Origin: Pseudomonas sp. ADAK13
Lineage (GTDB): Bacteria; Pseudomonadota; Gammaproteobacteria; Pseudomonadales; Pseudomonadaceae
Length of the DNA stretch: 64,000 nt
Assembly: GCF_012935715.1 (NCBI RefSeq)
Contig: NZ_CP052860.1
Coordinates: 3,038,001 to 3,102,000, forward strand
Direction of reading: 5' to 3'
The notes under the pieces: model-generated
What the model was told of the DNA's origin: nothing
What the model saw: only the letters and a program-made list of their open reading frames with translations
Databases searched by the model: none
Shown: in pieces, positions 1-7,518 of the stretch
Layout: each line of letters begins with the position of its first letter
How positions within the stretch are numbered: the stretch's first letter is position 1
Position numbers and translations under genes: made by a program

Positions 1-370
1 TAGTATTAACCCCAAGCCATTTCACAAGCTTATGACGATATTCACCGCTCTGCGGTGCATTCCCCTCTAGCAGATTGTCGATCAGCAACGTGAATGCCAG
101 GTAGGAAAAGCAGTTGGGCACATTGTTATTTTCAAACCGCTGAGCACCGTCGCGAAGCGAATCCATCAATAGAGGATCACGCGACAGCATTTTGCGGAAG
201 AGCTCTTCAACCGTTGCTTCGTTGCCGCGCTCGGCACCGCAAGCGAGGGTCAACGTGCTCGAGGTGACTTCAAAGGCCCGGATTGGGCTAGCATCGCCAT
301 TTGGGCCAATCGCCAGAAAATAATCGACGAGACGCTTCTCCCAAGCGTCAAAAGTACCTGGCAAATCCAC
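1..370 (-). CDS. Unknown protein downstream of DNA methyltransferase (partial, cut by window edge)
   Basis: The reverse strand is open from a GTG at 370 to the window edge, about 123 codons, with no stop. An AAGGA ribosome-binding site lies 9 nt before the GTG; an ATG ten bases further upstream is in another frame and stops after ten codons, so GTG is preferred. The visible N-terminus is acidic and soluble, with no signal peptide or membrane segment. I do not recognise the family. It lies downstream of, and in the same direction as, the cytosine methyltransferase at 633-1853, so it may be the next gene of a restriction or defence operon. That role is inferred from position only. Confidence 0.6.
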   Translation of the reverse strand, partial: MDLPGTFDAWEKRLVDYFLAIGPNGDASPIRAFEVTSSTLTLACGAERGNEATVEELFRKMLSRDPLLMDSLRDGAQRFENNNVPNCFSYLAFTLLIDNLLEGNAPQSGEYRHKLVKWLGVNT

Positions 371-632
371 TTGATTTCATCCTTGTCGAAATGTAAAACC
401 CAGCTGAATTGAGAACAGCATTTCCATAGGTCTGCCAGATTTTTTGTAACACGAATTTCTACGACGTTCGATTGCTGTCATCGGAACATATTAGGACAGT
501 ACAAACTGTACGCCATCTGCCACGATTTAAAAACGCCGTCTACTCATTTTTGAGCATAAGTAACTGAATGTTGCGGCAAGAGGGTCTTGCCGGATTTGTA
601 ACCCCCTTATTTCAGAGATCCCATTGAATCAG

Positions 633-1853
633 TCAGGCGAATGCGGCCGCCTGCTTTGCGGCTCCTTCAAAATCGCGCACAATGTCTTCCCGAGCAGCCA
701 GAATTAGAGGCTCAAGCAGTCGCTCAGCGAGAAATCGCACAGGGGGGACAGCGACACCATCCCCTATAACTTTAAAAGCATGTTGATAAGCTTCAGGCAA
801 TACGTAGGTATCTTCTAGTCCCATCAACGCTGCGGCCTCCTGAATTGAAAGCAGGCGAGTTCTAACTTGACCATTTCCTGCCACAATTATCCTTGAACGT
901 GAGCCACCACCTCTCGGCGTTCTTAGGCAACCCAAGACGTCAGAGAAAGTTATCTCCGCGCGCTGCTTATTGATGTCCCCCTCTCTTCGCATTCGATAAT
1001 AAAGGCTACCAACGCTGACATTTTTAGCAGCCATAGCTTTCTCAAGACGTGCTACATGAATGGGAGTCATCCTACTTATTATTTTTGTGGTTTCCTCAGG
1101 TGTATGCCAATCAATTCCTTCAAGTTTAACAATGCTCTGTAGAGCATTTTTCTTTAGAGTTGGAACTAATCCCAAATCCCACCAAACCCAGTCTGCATGT
1201 ATCTGCGGAGATAATGATCTGTATGCACGCATCAAAGTCGGCGTATGCCAAGACTCCGTTGCCATTTCACGATAAAGGTGGCGCGGAGTGTCAATGTTAC
1301 GTAGCACAGCAATAATGAACACCCGAGGGCGAGATTGGGGCAAAAAGTGTCTGGTATCAATAACTACGGCGCCGTAGCGGTATCCAATTTCACCAAGGCG
1401 TGAGCAAATCGCGGAAAAGTCACGCCCACCCTCAAGAGACAGCAAGCCTACGACATTTTCTAATACTAATAGTCGGGGTTGACGTGACTCTTGGCGGAGC
1501 CCATCAATCAACTCAAGAAAGGGCCATAAGGCACCAGATCTTGTAACTCCCTCGCTACCAGTATTTCCAATGCCTAAACCATTTCCAGCTACAGATAAAT
1601 CCTGACAAGGAAATGATGCCCAAGCTAAGTCGACGTGGACTTTCAAGTCCTCAATTTTAACTTCGTGAATATCACGGTTATCAAAATGACTATCTCCCCA
1701 GTTTTTTTTATATGTTGTAGCTTTGATCCGATCCATGTCGTTGGCAAACATGCACTCCCACTCGTCACCAAGACCCGATCGAGCCATTCCTCCGCCTGCG
1801 AAAAATTCAAAGAAACTATATTTTTCGCTTGTTTTGTCACTGGTATCTAACAT
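633..1853 (-). CDS. DNA (cytosine-5-)methyltransferase
   Basis: This 406-residue protein has the ordered motifs of C5-cytosine DNA methyltransferases: the SAM-binding FAGGG at residues 18-22, the catalytic PCQ at 82-84 (Cys83), ENV at 132-134, QSRPR at 173-177, and C-terminal motifs IX and X (the latter near GDGVAVPP). The target-recognition segment between about 180 and 330 is divergent, so the methylated site cannot be predicted. Length is normal for the family. The gene is AT-rich compared with the core genome on the right, consistent with acquisition. A co-directional partial gene begins 262 bp downstream. It could be a solitary methylase, a type II restriction partner, or the methylase of a multigene defence system; the window does not show which. 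Confidence 0.93.
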   Translation of the reverse strand: MLDTSDKTSEKYSFFEFFAGGGMARSGLGDEWECMFANDMDRIKATTYKKNWGDSHFDNRDIHEVKIEDLKVHVDLAWASFPCQDLSVAGNGLGIGNTGSEGVTRSGALWPFLELIDGLRQESRQPRLLVLENVVGLLSLEGGRDFSAICSRLGEIGYRYGAVVIDTRHFLPQSRPRVFIIAVLRNIDTPRHLYREMATESWHTPTLMRAYRSLSPQIHADWVWWDLGLVPTLKKNALQSIVKLEGIDWHTPEETTKIISRMTPIHVARLEKAMAAKNVSVGSLYYRMRREGDINKQRAEITFSDVLGCLRTPRGGGSRSRIIVAGNGQVRTRLLSIQEAAALMGLEDTYVLPEAYQHAFKVIGDGVAVPPVRFLAERLLEPLILAAREDIVRDFEGAAKQAAAFA

Positions 1854-2231
1854 CGATCTGGATCTCAGCCTGCCAATTTTATCTGGAAAATAATCTGTTG
1901 CTTTTTAGAAGCAGCGCATAGCGTGCAGCTTTATATCGTTCGCCACCAGCTAAGTCGACTCTATCAGCGTGGACGGAATTTGTAGTCGCTACTTTAGACC
2001 TGATGCGGTAGATCTGCCATCCGCCAGTAAACGTTAGCTTCTTGCCATCAGATTTCATTCGGTTTCTGAGCTTATTGGTGCCGCACTATTGTTTTGTTCC
2101 GGCTTCACATTTACGCTTTGCTCCGTCGCGGTCAATCCCGTGGCCGGGTGTCAGAACCTGAATTGTTCGAGGCGCATAGCGCCATAGCCAGCGATTAAGT
2201 GCTTACAGAGGCTTAGCTGCTGCTTTTCTAT
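1854..2231. other. Non-coding AT-rich stretch upstream of the methyltransferase
   Basis: I see no convincing gene here. The stretch lies between the minus-strand methyltransferase start and a plus-strand gene and should hold the methyltransferase promoter. I could not pick out a clear promoter or terminator. Confidence 0.4.
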
Positions 2232-2340
2232 GGCGGTCCGTGCGGGGCAGGCTTCGGCCTGGCCGGTTCCCTCGGACGCCGGTTTCTGACCCCCGTACGG
2301 TCCGCCACCCATTTCGTGTCAGAACGGCTGGGTGGTCGGC
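2232..2340 (+). promoter_or_regulatory. Imperfect inverted repeats, possible structured leader
   Basis: GGCGGTCCGTGCGGGG near 2232-2248 is mirrored with two mismatches by CCCCGTACGGTCCGCC at 2291-2306. TTCTGAC (2284-2290) is mirrored exactly by GTCAGAA (2319-2325). The overlapping arms could form alternative foldings in a transcript leading into the gene at 2448. Function is inferred only. Confidence 0.35.
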
Positions 2341-2368
2341 TCCTTAACTGTCCGAGGAGATAAGGAAA

Positions 2369-2455
2369 ATGACCTGTCCCCCTTTTAAGCTCGTGCGCCG
2401 CCTTTGCCGTTTTTTTAGTACCGCAAACTATCTCGGAGTATTTCGTGATGTTTGA
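2369..2455 (+). CDS. Possible 28-residue leader ORF
   Basis: An ATG at 2369 has AGGAG 9 nt upstream (2355-2359) and reads 28 codons to a TGA at 2453-2455. It overlaps the start of the following gene by 8 to 11 bases. This arrangement is typical of translational coupling. The peptide (Cys-Pro-Pro near its start, then basic) matches nothing I know. It may be a leader peptide or chance. Confidence 0.3.
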   Translation: MTCPPFKLVRRLCRFFSTANYLGVFRDV

Positions 2456-2984
2456 TCTCTCGCTTCTCATAGGCCTCCCCAAACCCAACAGCATCGATAC
2501 CGCGTTGCTTACCCCTGAAGATGCCGCGATTAAACTACGGCAGGCTGCAACTCTTCGGCTTAATGGAGCCCAGAGTATCCTGCTTCATTTTCCGCAAGAC
2601 GTTGAGTTGGCGGTAGAGTTGTTGGATGACGCGGCAGTGCTGTTCGACAAAGCATTCCGATACCTGTCGGGTATCCCTGCTCAGCGCGTTCATCAACAGA
2701 TTGGTGAATACGTCTCTGTCTCGTCCGCTGAAGGCTGTCCCGGTATCCGAACACCATGGGGCAATGAATTTCGCCCGATGATTGAGGATGGCGTTCGATG
2801 CGCTGAGGCCTGGCTCGATGGCTCATCGTTGCCGCTGTGGTGGGCACTGGCGCAAAACCGAAAGCATCATCGTGCAGGTGATCCCCAAGAAGCATTTGAA
2901 GCAGGCTTTCTGCTGCGATTGCAGCAGACGCTGACCATGCGACGTGAAGCCGTCACCTCTCAATCAACCAGCTTTGATGCCTGA
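2448..2984 (+). CDS. Unknown island protein, about 178 aa
   Basis: The frame starts with GTG at 2445 immediately followed by ATG at 2448; GGAG at 2435-2438 fits either, and I choose the ATG. The protein is soluble, mostly helical in appearance, without signal peptide or membrane segments. It has Asp/Glu-rich helices in its first half and a Trp-containing stretch (SLPLWWALAQNRKHH) near residue 127. I do not recognise a domain. The neighbourhood (DUF3987 protein, integrase-type proteins) suggests an accessory gene of an integrative element, but no function can be assigned from sequence. Confidence 0.6.
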   Translation: MFDLSLLIGLPKPNSIDTALLTPEDAAIKLRQAATLRLNGAQSILLHFPQDVELAVELLDDAAVLFDKAFRYLSGIPAQRVHQQIGEYVSVSSAEGCPGIRTPWGNEFRPMIEDGVRCAEAWLDGSSLPLWWALAQNRKHHRAGDPQEAFEAGFLLRLQQTLTMRREAVTSQSTSFDA

Positions 2985-3225
2985 GTCTGTAATTGACGTT
3001 TGAGATTTTCTTTTCCCGTCAAACCCACCGGTCAAGCGATCTTTGATCGCGCTGATCGGAGGGTTCACTCGCTTTTTTTGAAGCCACGTCGTGCCACCGT
3101 CTCATTTTGATATCTGATTAGCGCCACACATTCTTTTACCGTCGTTAATCGCCCGCGATTCTACTAAGCGCAGCGCCGTTTAAGTGTCAGGACGGATCGT
3201 TTCTTCGAGGCGTGGATCTAGGTGT

Positions 3226-3305
3226 AGCGACATCGGCGACACCGGCGACAACCCATGCAGACCGGGCCTGGAGCGTGGCGACACAAGTGGCGACAGTCGC
3301 CACTT
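3226..3305 (-). repeat. Iteron-like TGTCGCC array, left copy
   Basis: GGCGACA (TGTCGCC on the minus strand) begins at 3235, 3244, 3277 and 3289, with a one-base variant at 3226. Its left end is the 21-base palindrome 3285-3305, AAGTGGCGAC-A-GTCGCCACTT. On the minus strand, sequence and spacing (12, 33, 9, 9) match the array at 5513-5594 (11, 34, 9, 9 for its last five copies), so the two are diverged inverted copies flanking the DUF3987 gene. Repeated initiator or regulator binding sites are one explanation. Confidence 0.65.
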
Positions 3306-3593
3306 TCTGAGCGCATTGGCCGGGACGCTTGACCGCCTTTTCGAGTGGGTATAAAAATTGGTGCACGGATCGCTGTCGTTGACAGCACCTGCCCAGGTAG
3401 CCAGAACCTTTAAGGCTACGCCCCTCGCGTGGTGGTTCTTCCCCAAGTGCGATTAGCGTCCGGCGGCTCGCACGGTCACTCCCCAAGAGTGATGGATGCC
3501 TACTCGACCAATCTGCCCGCTGCGGCAGACGATGGATCTACCTCGCTGCATTGCAGCAACCTCACCTCTTGGCACACTTCGCTGCGCCAGACC

Positions 3594-3628
3594 GCGCCCG
3601 TCTCTTTCTCTTGGAAAGAGACGGGCGC
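3594..3628. other. Perfect 15-bp stem-loop in non-coding DNA
   Basis: Arm 3594-3608 (GCGCCCGTCTCTTTC) is exactly complementary to 3614-3628, with a five-base loop. No T run follows on either strand, so it is not a typical intrinsic terminator. It may be part of a structured RNA or an origin hairpin. Confidence 0.6.
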
Positions 3629-3899
3629 TCGTACCACTGCTGCAAGCCACGTCTTACAAGGCATTGCCGCAACTCTCCTCGTGACAATCGGCCTGACAAA
3701 TTCGATTCGTCGCCATCCGCAACGACACAGCCACCGGTGCCGCAGCCCATGGAAAGGCTGCACCTGACTGACAGTCAGGCATGCCCCAGGCGTCGATGTT
3801 GTTGCCTTCTCCCGCTCAGGATCTCTAGGTGCCGAACTCGTCAGTCGGTACAGCCTTCACCCGCCCGCATCTTCGGAAGCGTCTAAGGAGGCCAGATTC

Positions 3900-3929
3900 A
3901 TGGGGTCATGCCCTTGCTCCCGGTCGTAA
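3900..3929 (+). CDS. Possible nine-codon leader peptide
   Basis: ATG at 3900 follows an excellent AAGGAGG at 3886-3892 and reads MGSCPCSRS before a stop. The site is too strong to ignore but the peptide is too short to test by eye. It lies 120 bp before the DUF3987 gene and could be an upstream leader. Confidence 0.2.
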   Translation: MGSCPCSRS

Positions 3930-4051
3930 GGAGTCGTTCGTTCCACGTCAGTGAACACCTCACAGGCCGCAGGGGCCTTGATCCCTGATAACACTCAACA
4001 GTCGTGGCGGGACTACGTGAGGATAACCAGCAATGAACGAGGAGAGGGCCC

Positions 4052-5452
4052 ATGCAGCAGTTAGATCCGAAGCTTGAACTACCACGACCACCTCGACCGC
4101 TGATCGAGTCGAATCCCTTATCCCAGCCTTATCCGTTGCAGGCACTGGGTGGGATTCTTGGGCCTGCGGTGGAGCGCATGGCCGAGGTTATCGGTGTGCC
4201 CCAGGCATTGGCTGCACAATCGGTGTTGGCTGCCTCGGCGCTGGCCACCCAAGGACATGCGGGCTTACAACTCGACGGGAGAAACTATCCCCTGTCGCTG
4301 TACCTGATCACAGTGGCCGCATCCGGTGATCGCAAGACCGCGGCAGATCGATGTGCATTGCTGCCTGCACGGCAATGGGAGCGTGAGCAGTGGCAGCGCT
4401 ACCGCGAACAGCTTGCTCGGTACCGTGCCGCACAGCGACAAGCGCAGCGTATCAATCCTGCCGATCCCGCCCCCACAAACAGCGTACCGCTTGAAGCGGA
4501 GCCTTCGGCCCCTCGGCTGATCACCACAGATCCGACGATTGAGGCCCTGATCAAGGGGCTCTGTCACGACCTGCCCAGCATGGGCCTGTTCTGTGACGAA
4601 GGCGGGCAGTTCCTAGGCAGCAGCACCATGAGTCGGGACAACCGTTTAAAAGCGGTCACGACCTTGTCGTCACTCTGGGACGGTAGCCCGATTGATCGCG
4701 CGCGCTCCATGGCCGGCGAAAGCCTACGGGCTTATGAGCGGCGCTTGAGCCTGCACCTGATGCTGCAACCGTATTTGGCCATGCAGTTACTCAGTGATCC
4801 GTTGCTGCAGGGGCAAGGCATTCTCGGACGCTGCCTGATGACCTGGCCCACCAGCCTGGCCGGGCAACGTAGCTACCAGGCTGTCGACTTGTCCAAAGAC
4901 GCCGCCCTCAAGCGCTATCATCACCGCCTTTCGGCTCTGTTTTATCAGCCTTGGTCACTTTCCGCTGACGGAGCCCTGCAGCTGTCAAAGCTGGTTCTCA
5001 GTCCTCTGGCGCGTCGTCGCTGGATTGATTTGCATGATGCTATCGAAGCTCAACTGGGGGAGTTTGGCGAGCTGGCCAGCGTACGGCCCAGCGGATCAAA
5101 GGCCGCCGATAACCTGCTGCGCGTCGCCGGCATTCTTGCAGTTGTGGAGGAGAGCAGTGTCGTGGAGGTCGACCATATCCAGCGGGCCTCGGCCTTAGTT
5201 GGCTACTACCTCACCGAGATCCAGCGCCTGACCGAGCAGGAGCCGGTGTGCCGGGTAAAAGAAGAGGCGGACCGGCTGTTGCGTTGGCTGCAGGTCAAGG
5301 ATTGGAAACGCTTCAGTATTCGAGATCTGAATCGCAACGGTCCCCGCTTTGCCCGCAAGAGCAGTCGTCATGCCGCAAAGCTGCTGGTCGAGTTGATTGA
5401 TCATCAGTGGTTGATCTCCGATGGCCACACCTTTGAGGTGCGCCATGTTTAA
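4052..5452 (+). CDS. DUF3987 (YfjI-type) protein of integrative element
   Basis: The 466-residue protein resembles the DUF3987/YfjI family found in prophages and integrative elements, often near primases and integrases; its biochemical role is not established. Residues 30-100 carry the family's start region, ending in SGDRKTAADR (91-100), a P-loop-like segment lacking the usual GKT. A charged coiled-coil-like helix with many Gln/Arg residues follows at about 108-135. The C-terminal 60 residues look like a small winged-helix domain. GAGGAGAGG precedes the ATG. The stop overlaps the next gene by 8 bases, so the two are probably co-translated. A DNA-replication role in the island is inferred from family context and the flanking repeat arrays. 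Confidence 0.75.
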   Translation: MQQLDPKLELPRPPRPLIESNPLSQPYPLQALGGILGPAVERMAEVIGVPQALAAQSVLAASALATQGHAGLQLDGRNYPLSLYLITVAASGDRKTAADRCALLPARQWEREQWQRYREQLARYRAAQRQAQRINPADPAPTNSVPLEAEPSAPRLITTDPTIEALIKGLCHDLPSMGLFCDEGGQFLGSSTMSRDNRLKAVTTLSSLWDGSPIDRARSMAGESLRAYERRLSLHLMLQPYLAMQLLSDPLLQGQGILGRCLMTWPTSLAGQRSYQAVDLSKDAALKRYHHRLSALFYQPWSLSADGALQLSKLVLSPLARRRWIDLHDAIEAQLGEFGELASVRPSGSKAADNLLRVAGILAVVEESSVVEVDHIQRASALVGYYLTEIQRLTEQEPVCRVKEEADRLLRWLQVKDWKRFSIRDLNRNGPRFARKSSRHAAKLLVELIDHQWLISDGHTFEVRHV

Positions 5453-5798
5453 TCTTGATGAAGCGTTGCGCAACCATCTGGCTCAGCGTCAAAAGGAGCC
5501 CAAAGCGCGATTTGTCGCCGCTACTGTCGCCACTTTGTCGCCACGCTCAAAACTAGGCAGGACAAGGGTTGTCGCCGCTGTCGCCAGTGTCGCCACCACC
5601 CATAAAGCTATCGCCTCTACGACAGCCATTATTCAATGGTTGAAAGAGGAGGGTGCGCATCTTTACGTCACCGACAACACGCTGTGTTTTCGCCCGACTG
5701 ATTGGGCTCAGTTCGCGATTGTAAGTGCGCACTGGCGAGCCCTTTTGCATGATCTCGCGGCAGTCGATCAAGAACAGAAAAATGGCTCGGGTCGGTAA
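5445..5798 (+). CDS. Small unknown protein with VA-repeat segment
   Basis: I choose ATG 5445, which overlaps the stop of the DUF3987 gene, over the in-frame ATG 5421 because the family-like N-terminus MFNLDEALRNHL begins there. It encodes 117 residues. The middle contains low-complexity Val-Ala-Ala/Val-Ala-Thr segments encoded by the TGTCGCC array (5513-5594). The C-terminal half (about 55-117) looks like a small folded domain with two Trp residues. Similar VAT-rich tails occur in mobile-element replication proteins, as far as I recall. The DNA repeat may be under selection as a binding site as much as the peptide. Confidence 0.6.
   Translation: MFNLDEALRNHLAQRQKEPKARFVAATVATLSPRSKLGRTRVVAAVASVATTHKAIASTTAIIQWLKEEGAHLYVTDNTLCFRPTDWAQFAIVSAHWRALLHDLAAVDQEQKNGSGR
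5513..5594 (+). repeat. Iteron-like TGTCGCC array, right copy
   Basis: TGTCGCC starts at 5513, 5525, 5536, 5570, 5579 and 5588. The array lies inside the small ORF following the DUF3987 gene. It is a diverged inverted copy of the array at 3226-3305, sharing the repeat unit, the order of spacings, and patches between them such as GTCGCCACGCTC and GGGTTGTCGCCG. Confidence 0.7.
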
Positions 5799-6762
5799 GC
5801 GAGCGGGGCGCAATTTCGGCTTCGGTCGCCAGCTTAGCTATGCTGGACCGCAAGCACTGAAAGACCTGTTTGGCGACGGCCATTTTGCTACCGTCAAAGC
5901 CCACAGTGATCGCTGGCAGGCGTTCGTGCATTGGTGTCGATCCGATGAAGGACCGAGGGTCAACGACGCGCGCCAGATAGATCGCGAGATCCTCATGCGG
6001 TACGCCGTCCACGTGCGGGAGCAGGTTGATCAGGGCAACGTCGGCATTGCCACCGCGCAGAACCGACTGTCCAGCGTGAACCGAACGATGGCCGCACTGC
6101 GCGGTGATCAGTACGTCAAAATCCCGAGTCCGAGTAAGGCGCTGGGCTTGCAGCGCTCAAGTGTGCGTAGTGAGGCTCCGCAAGGCCAAGACCGTACGCA
6201 GGTCAAGTTGATCGCCCGGGCGCTGTCAGATCGTCAGCAATCGAGGGTGAGTGCCATTGTGCTCCTCGCCCGTGAGACTGGTATGCGCCTGCGCGAAGCG
6301 ATCCTGGCCGATCTGCCCCGACTGCAACGTGAGGTTCGGCAACTGGGCAAGATCAACATCCAGGATGGCACCAAAGGTGGTCGATCAGGGGCCTCGGCAC
6401 CGCGCTGGATTACGGTAACGGATCAAGTTCGCGATGCCCTGGATTGGGCCAGCGCGACCTCACCCAGTGGCAGCCGGAATTTGTTGGCGCCCGACGAAAG
6501 CTACAAAGACTTTATGCAGGCAGTTGTGCGACCGGCACGGGACATCCTGCATGAGCATGGATTGAAAGGTTTTCATGAACTGCGGGCGGCTTATGCCTGT
6601 GAGCGCTATGAGCAATTGACCGGTTTCCCTGCACCCGTTAATGGCGCGGGTGGTCATCAAAAAGATCGAGAGCTTGATCAGCGTGCACGACAGCAGATCA
6701 GCCACGAATTGGGACATAACCGCATCGATGTGGTGAGTGCCTACATCGGAGGTCGGCGATGA
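5782..6762 (+). CDS. Tyrosine recombinase-type integrase domain protein
   Basis: From ATG 5782 the protein has 326 residues. A basic N-terminus precedes a helical core-binding region (about 30-125) and a catalytic region with Arg169 in TGMRLRE, Lys198, the HELR box (His265, Arg268), ELGH (His312) and the nucleophile candidate Tyr321 near the C-terminus. All expected tyrosine-recombinase residues appear present. The start overlaps the previous gene by 17 bases, and an upstream in-frame ATG at 5725 is less likely because it would extend the overlap. It is distinct from the integrase beside ssrA; such 'integrase domain' proteins are common inside Pseudomonas islands. It might recombine the element or a nested one. 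Confidence 0.8.
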   Translation: MARVGKRAGRNFGFGRQLSYAGPQALKDLFGDGHFATVKAHSDRWQAFVHWCRSDEGPRVNDARQIDREILMRYAVHVREQVDQGNVGIATAQNRLSSVNRTMAALRGDQYVKIPSPSKALGLQRSSVRSEAPQGQDRTQVKLIARALSDRQQSRVSAIVLLARETGMRLREAILADLPRLQREVRQLGKINIQDGTKGGRSGASAPRWITVTDQVRDALDWASATSPSGSRNLLAPDESYKDFMQAVVRPARDILHEHGLKGFHELRAAYACERYEQLTGFPAPVNGAGGHQKDRELDQRARQQISHELGHNRIDVVSAYIGGRR

Positions 6763-7049
6763 CGGCCGAGTTCGACATAGCGTTGTTCCTGCGCCCCGTG
6801 CTCAAAGGTGCACATGCCACGCAGCAGCGGCACATCAGGCAAGCAGAAAGGATGCACGAGGTGATTCGTGAGCGCTGGGGCTGTGCGACTCCTTGGTCCT
6901 GGAAGGAAAAGCACGTGAGATGGTTTCTGAAGCACTACCTGCGAAGCTCAGCACCAGCGACCGTCTACTACTATGAATTAACAGCAGGGTTGATTCGCTG
7001 CAGAAGGCACGAGCTTGATTGGTTGAATAGAATGCCAGCGCCTCTTTGA
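6759..7049 (+). CDS. Small protein coupled to the integrase, core-binding-like
   Basis: The start overlaps the integrase stop in an ATGA, a strong sign of coupled translation. The 96 residues are basic, with many Arg, Trp and His residues and helical heptads resembling the SAM-like core-binding domain of tyrosine recombinases. No catalytic residues are present. It may be an accessory DNA-binding partner of the recombinase or a degenerate recombinase fragment. It is a hypothetical protein otherwise. Confidence 0.6.
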   Translation: MTAEFDIALFLRPVLKGAHATQQRHIRQAERMHEVIRERWGCATPWSWKEKHVRWFLKHYLRSSAPATVYYYELTAGLIRCRRHELDWLNRMPAPL

Positions 7050-7518
7050 AATGGTGCCGCACCTTTTTGGGGGGGCGATGATCTTTATATGGATATTATT
7101 GGTGCGCCCATTGGGTGCCACCGCTATCGAGATGTGACTCGGAGAATAACCTAATTTAAGGTGGCTCTGCATTAATGCAGTTTGACAGTGCCTTTGAGCG
7201 TTCTACGAAAAAATACGAAATACTTCAAAGAACTTTCCTTGTTCTGCGCTTAAATGGTGCAAATCCTGACCTCAGGATGCACCAATAGGGTGAAAAAAGT
7301 GCGTAAATGATGTGAGTGCTCAAAGAGATTCTTTCAAAAAAAGGAGTGAGATTTTAATCGCTGCTGAATCGATTTTTTGTCAATGTAAATCAATGTCTTA
7401 AATGAGCGGGTTGAAGGTTCACAGTGTTAACTGAGTCCTAAGTGTTCTTTGGGGGGTTTACAGACGATCCAAATCTCAGTAGCTTTTTATGCATGAGATT
7501 TTAATGACAGGGAAAGTT
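7050..7518. other. AT-rich intergenic region before the biosynthetic cluster
   Basis: No gene is visible. The sequence is markedly AT-rich and should contain the promoter of the downstream six-gene set. It holds one short palindrome (7263-7278), ATCCTGA-CC-TCAGGAT, that could be an operator. GTGC(A/G)CC/GGTGC-type words recur around 7098-7130 and 7255-7290, but no clear repeat structure is seen. Confidence 0.45.
7263..7278. promoter_or_regulatory. Short palindrome, possible operator
   Basis: ATCCTGA and TCAGGAT are separated by CC. It is the clearest dyad in the promoter region of the cluster. No regulator gene is encoded nearby, so binding is speculative. Confidence 0.25.

Larger units (their letters stand above)
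2985..4051. other. Long non-coding stretch upstream of the DUF3987 gene
   Basis: No open frame here looks like a real gene: the candidates overlap each other on both strands and have biased, Arg/Cys-rich compositions. The stretch contains a TGTCGCC repeat array (3226-3305), a perfect 15-bp hairpin (3594-3628) and a nine-codon ORF (3900-3929) preceded by AAGGAGG. The final 150 bases should carry the promoter and leader of the DUF3987 gene. A non-coding RNA or a replication or transfer origin is possible. Confidence 0.45.

Noticed and set aside
2228-2494. 88-codon minus-strand frame before the unknown island gene
   Set aside because: It overlaps the structured leader and the plus-strand gene start, and its Pro/Arg-rich sequence looks like a shadow.
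3180-3890. Cluster of short overlapping ORFs on both strands
   Set aside because: They overlap in most frames, have Arg/Cys/Pro-rich composition and no consistent ribosome-binding sites; the VAT-rich one merely translates the repeat array.
3226-5594. TGTCGCC arrays as a CRISPR array
   Set aside because: The unit is 7 bases, the spacing is irregular and short, and no cas genes are nearby.
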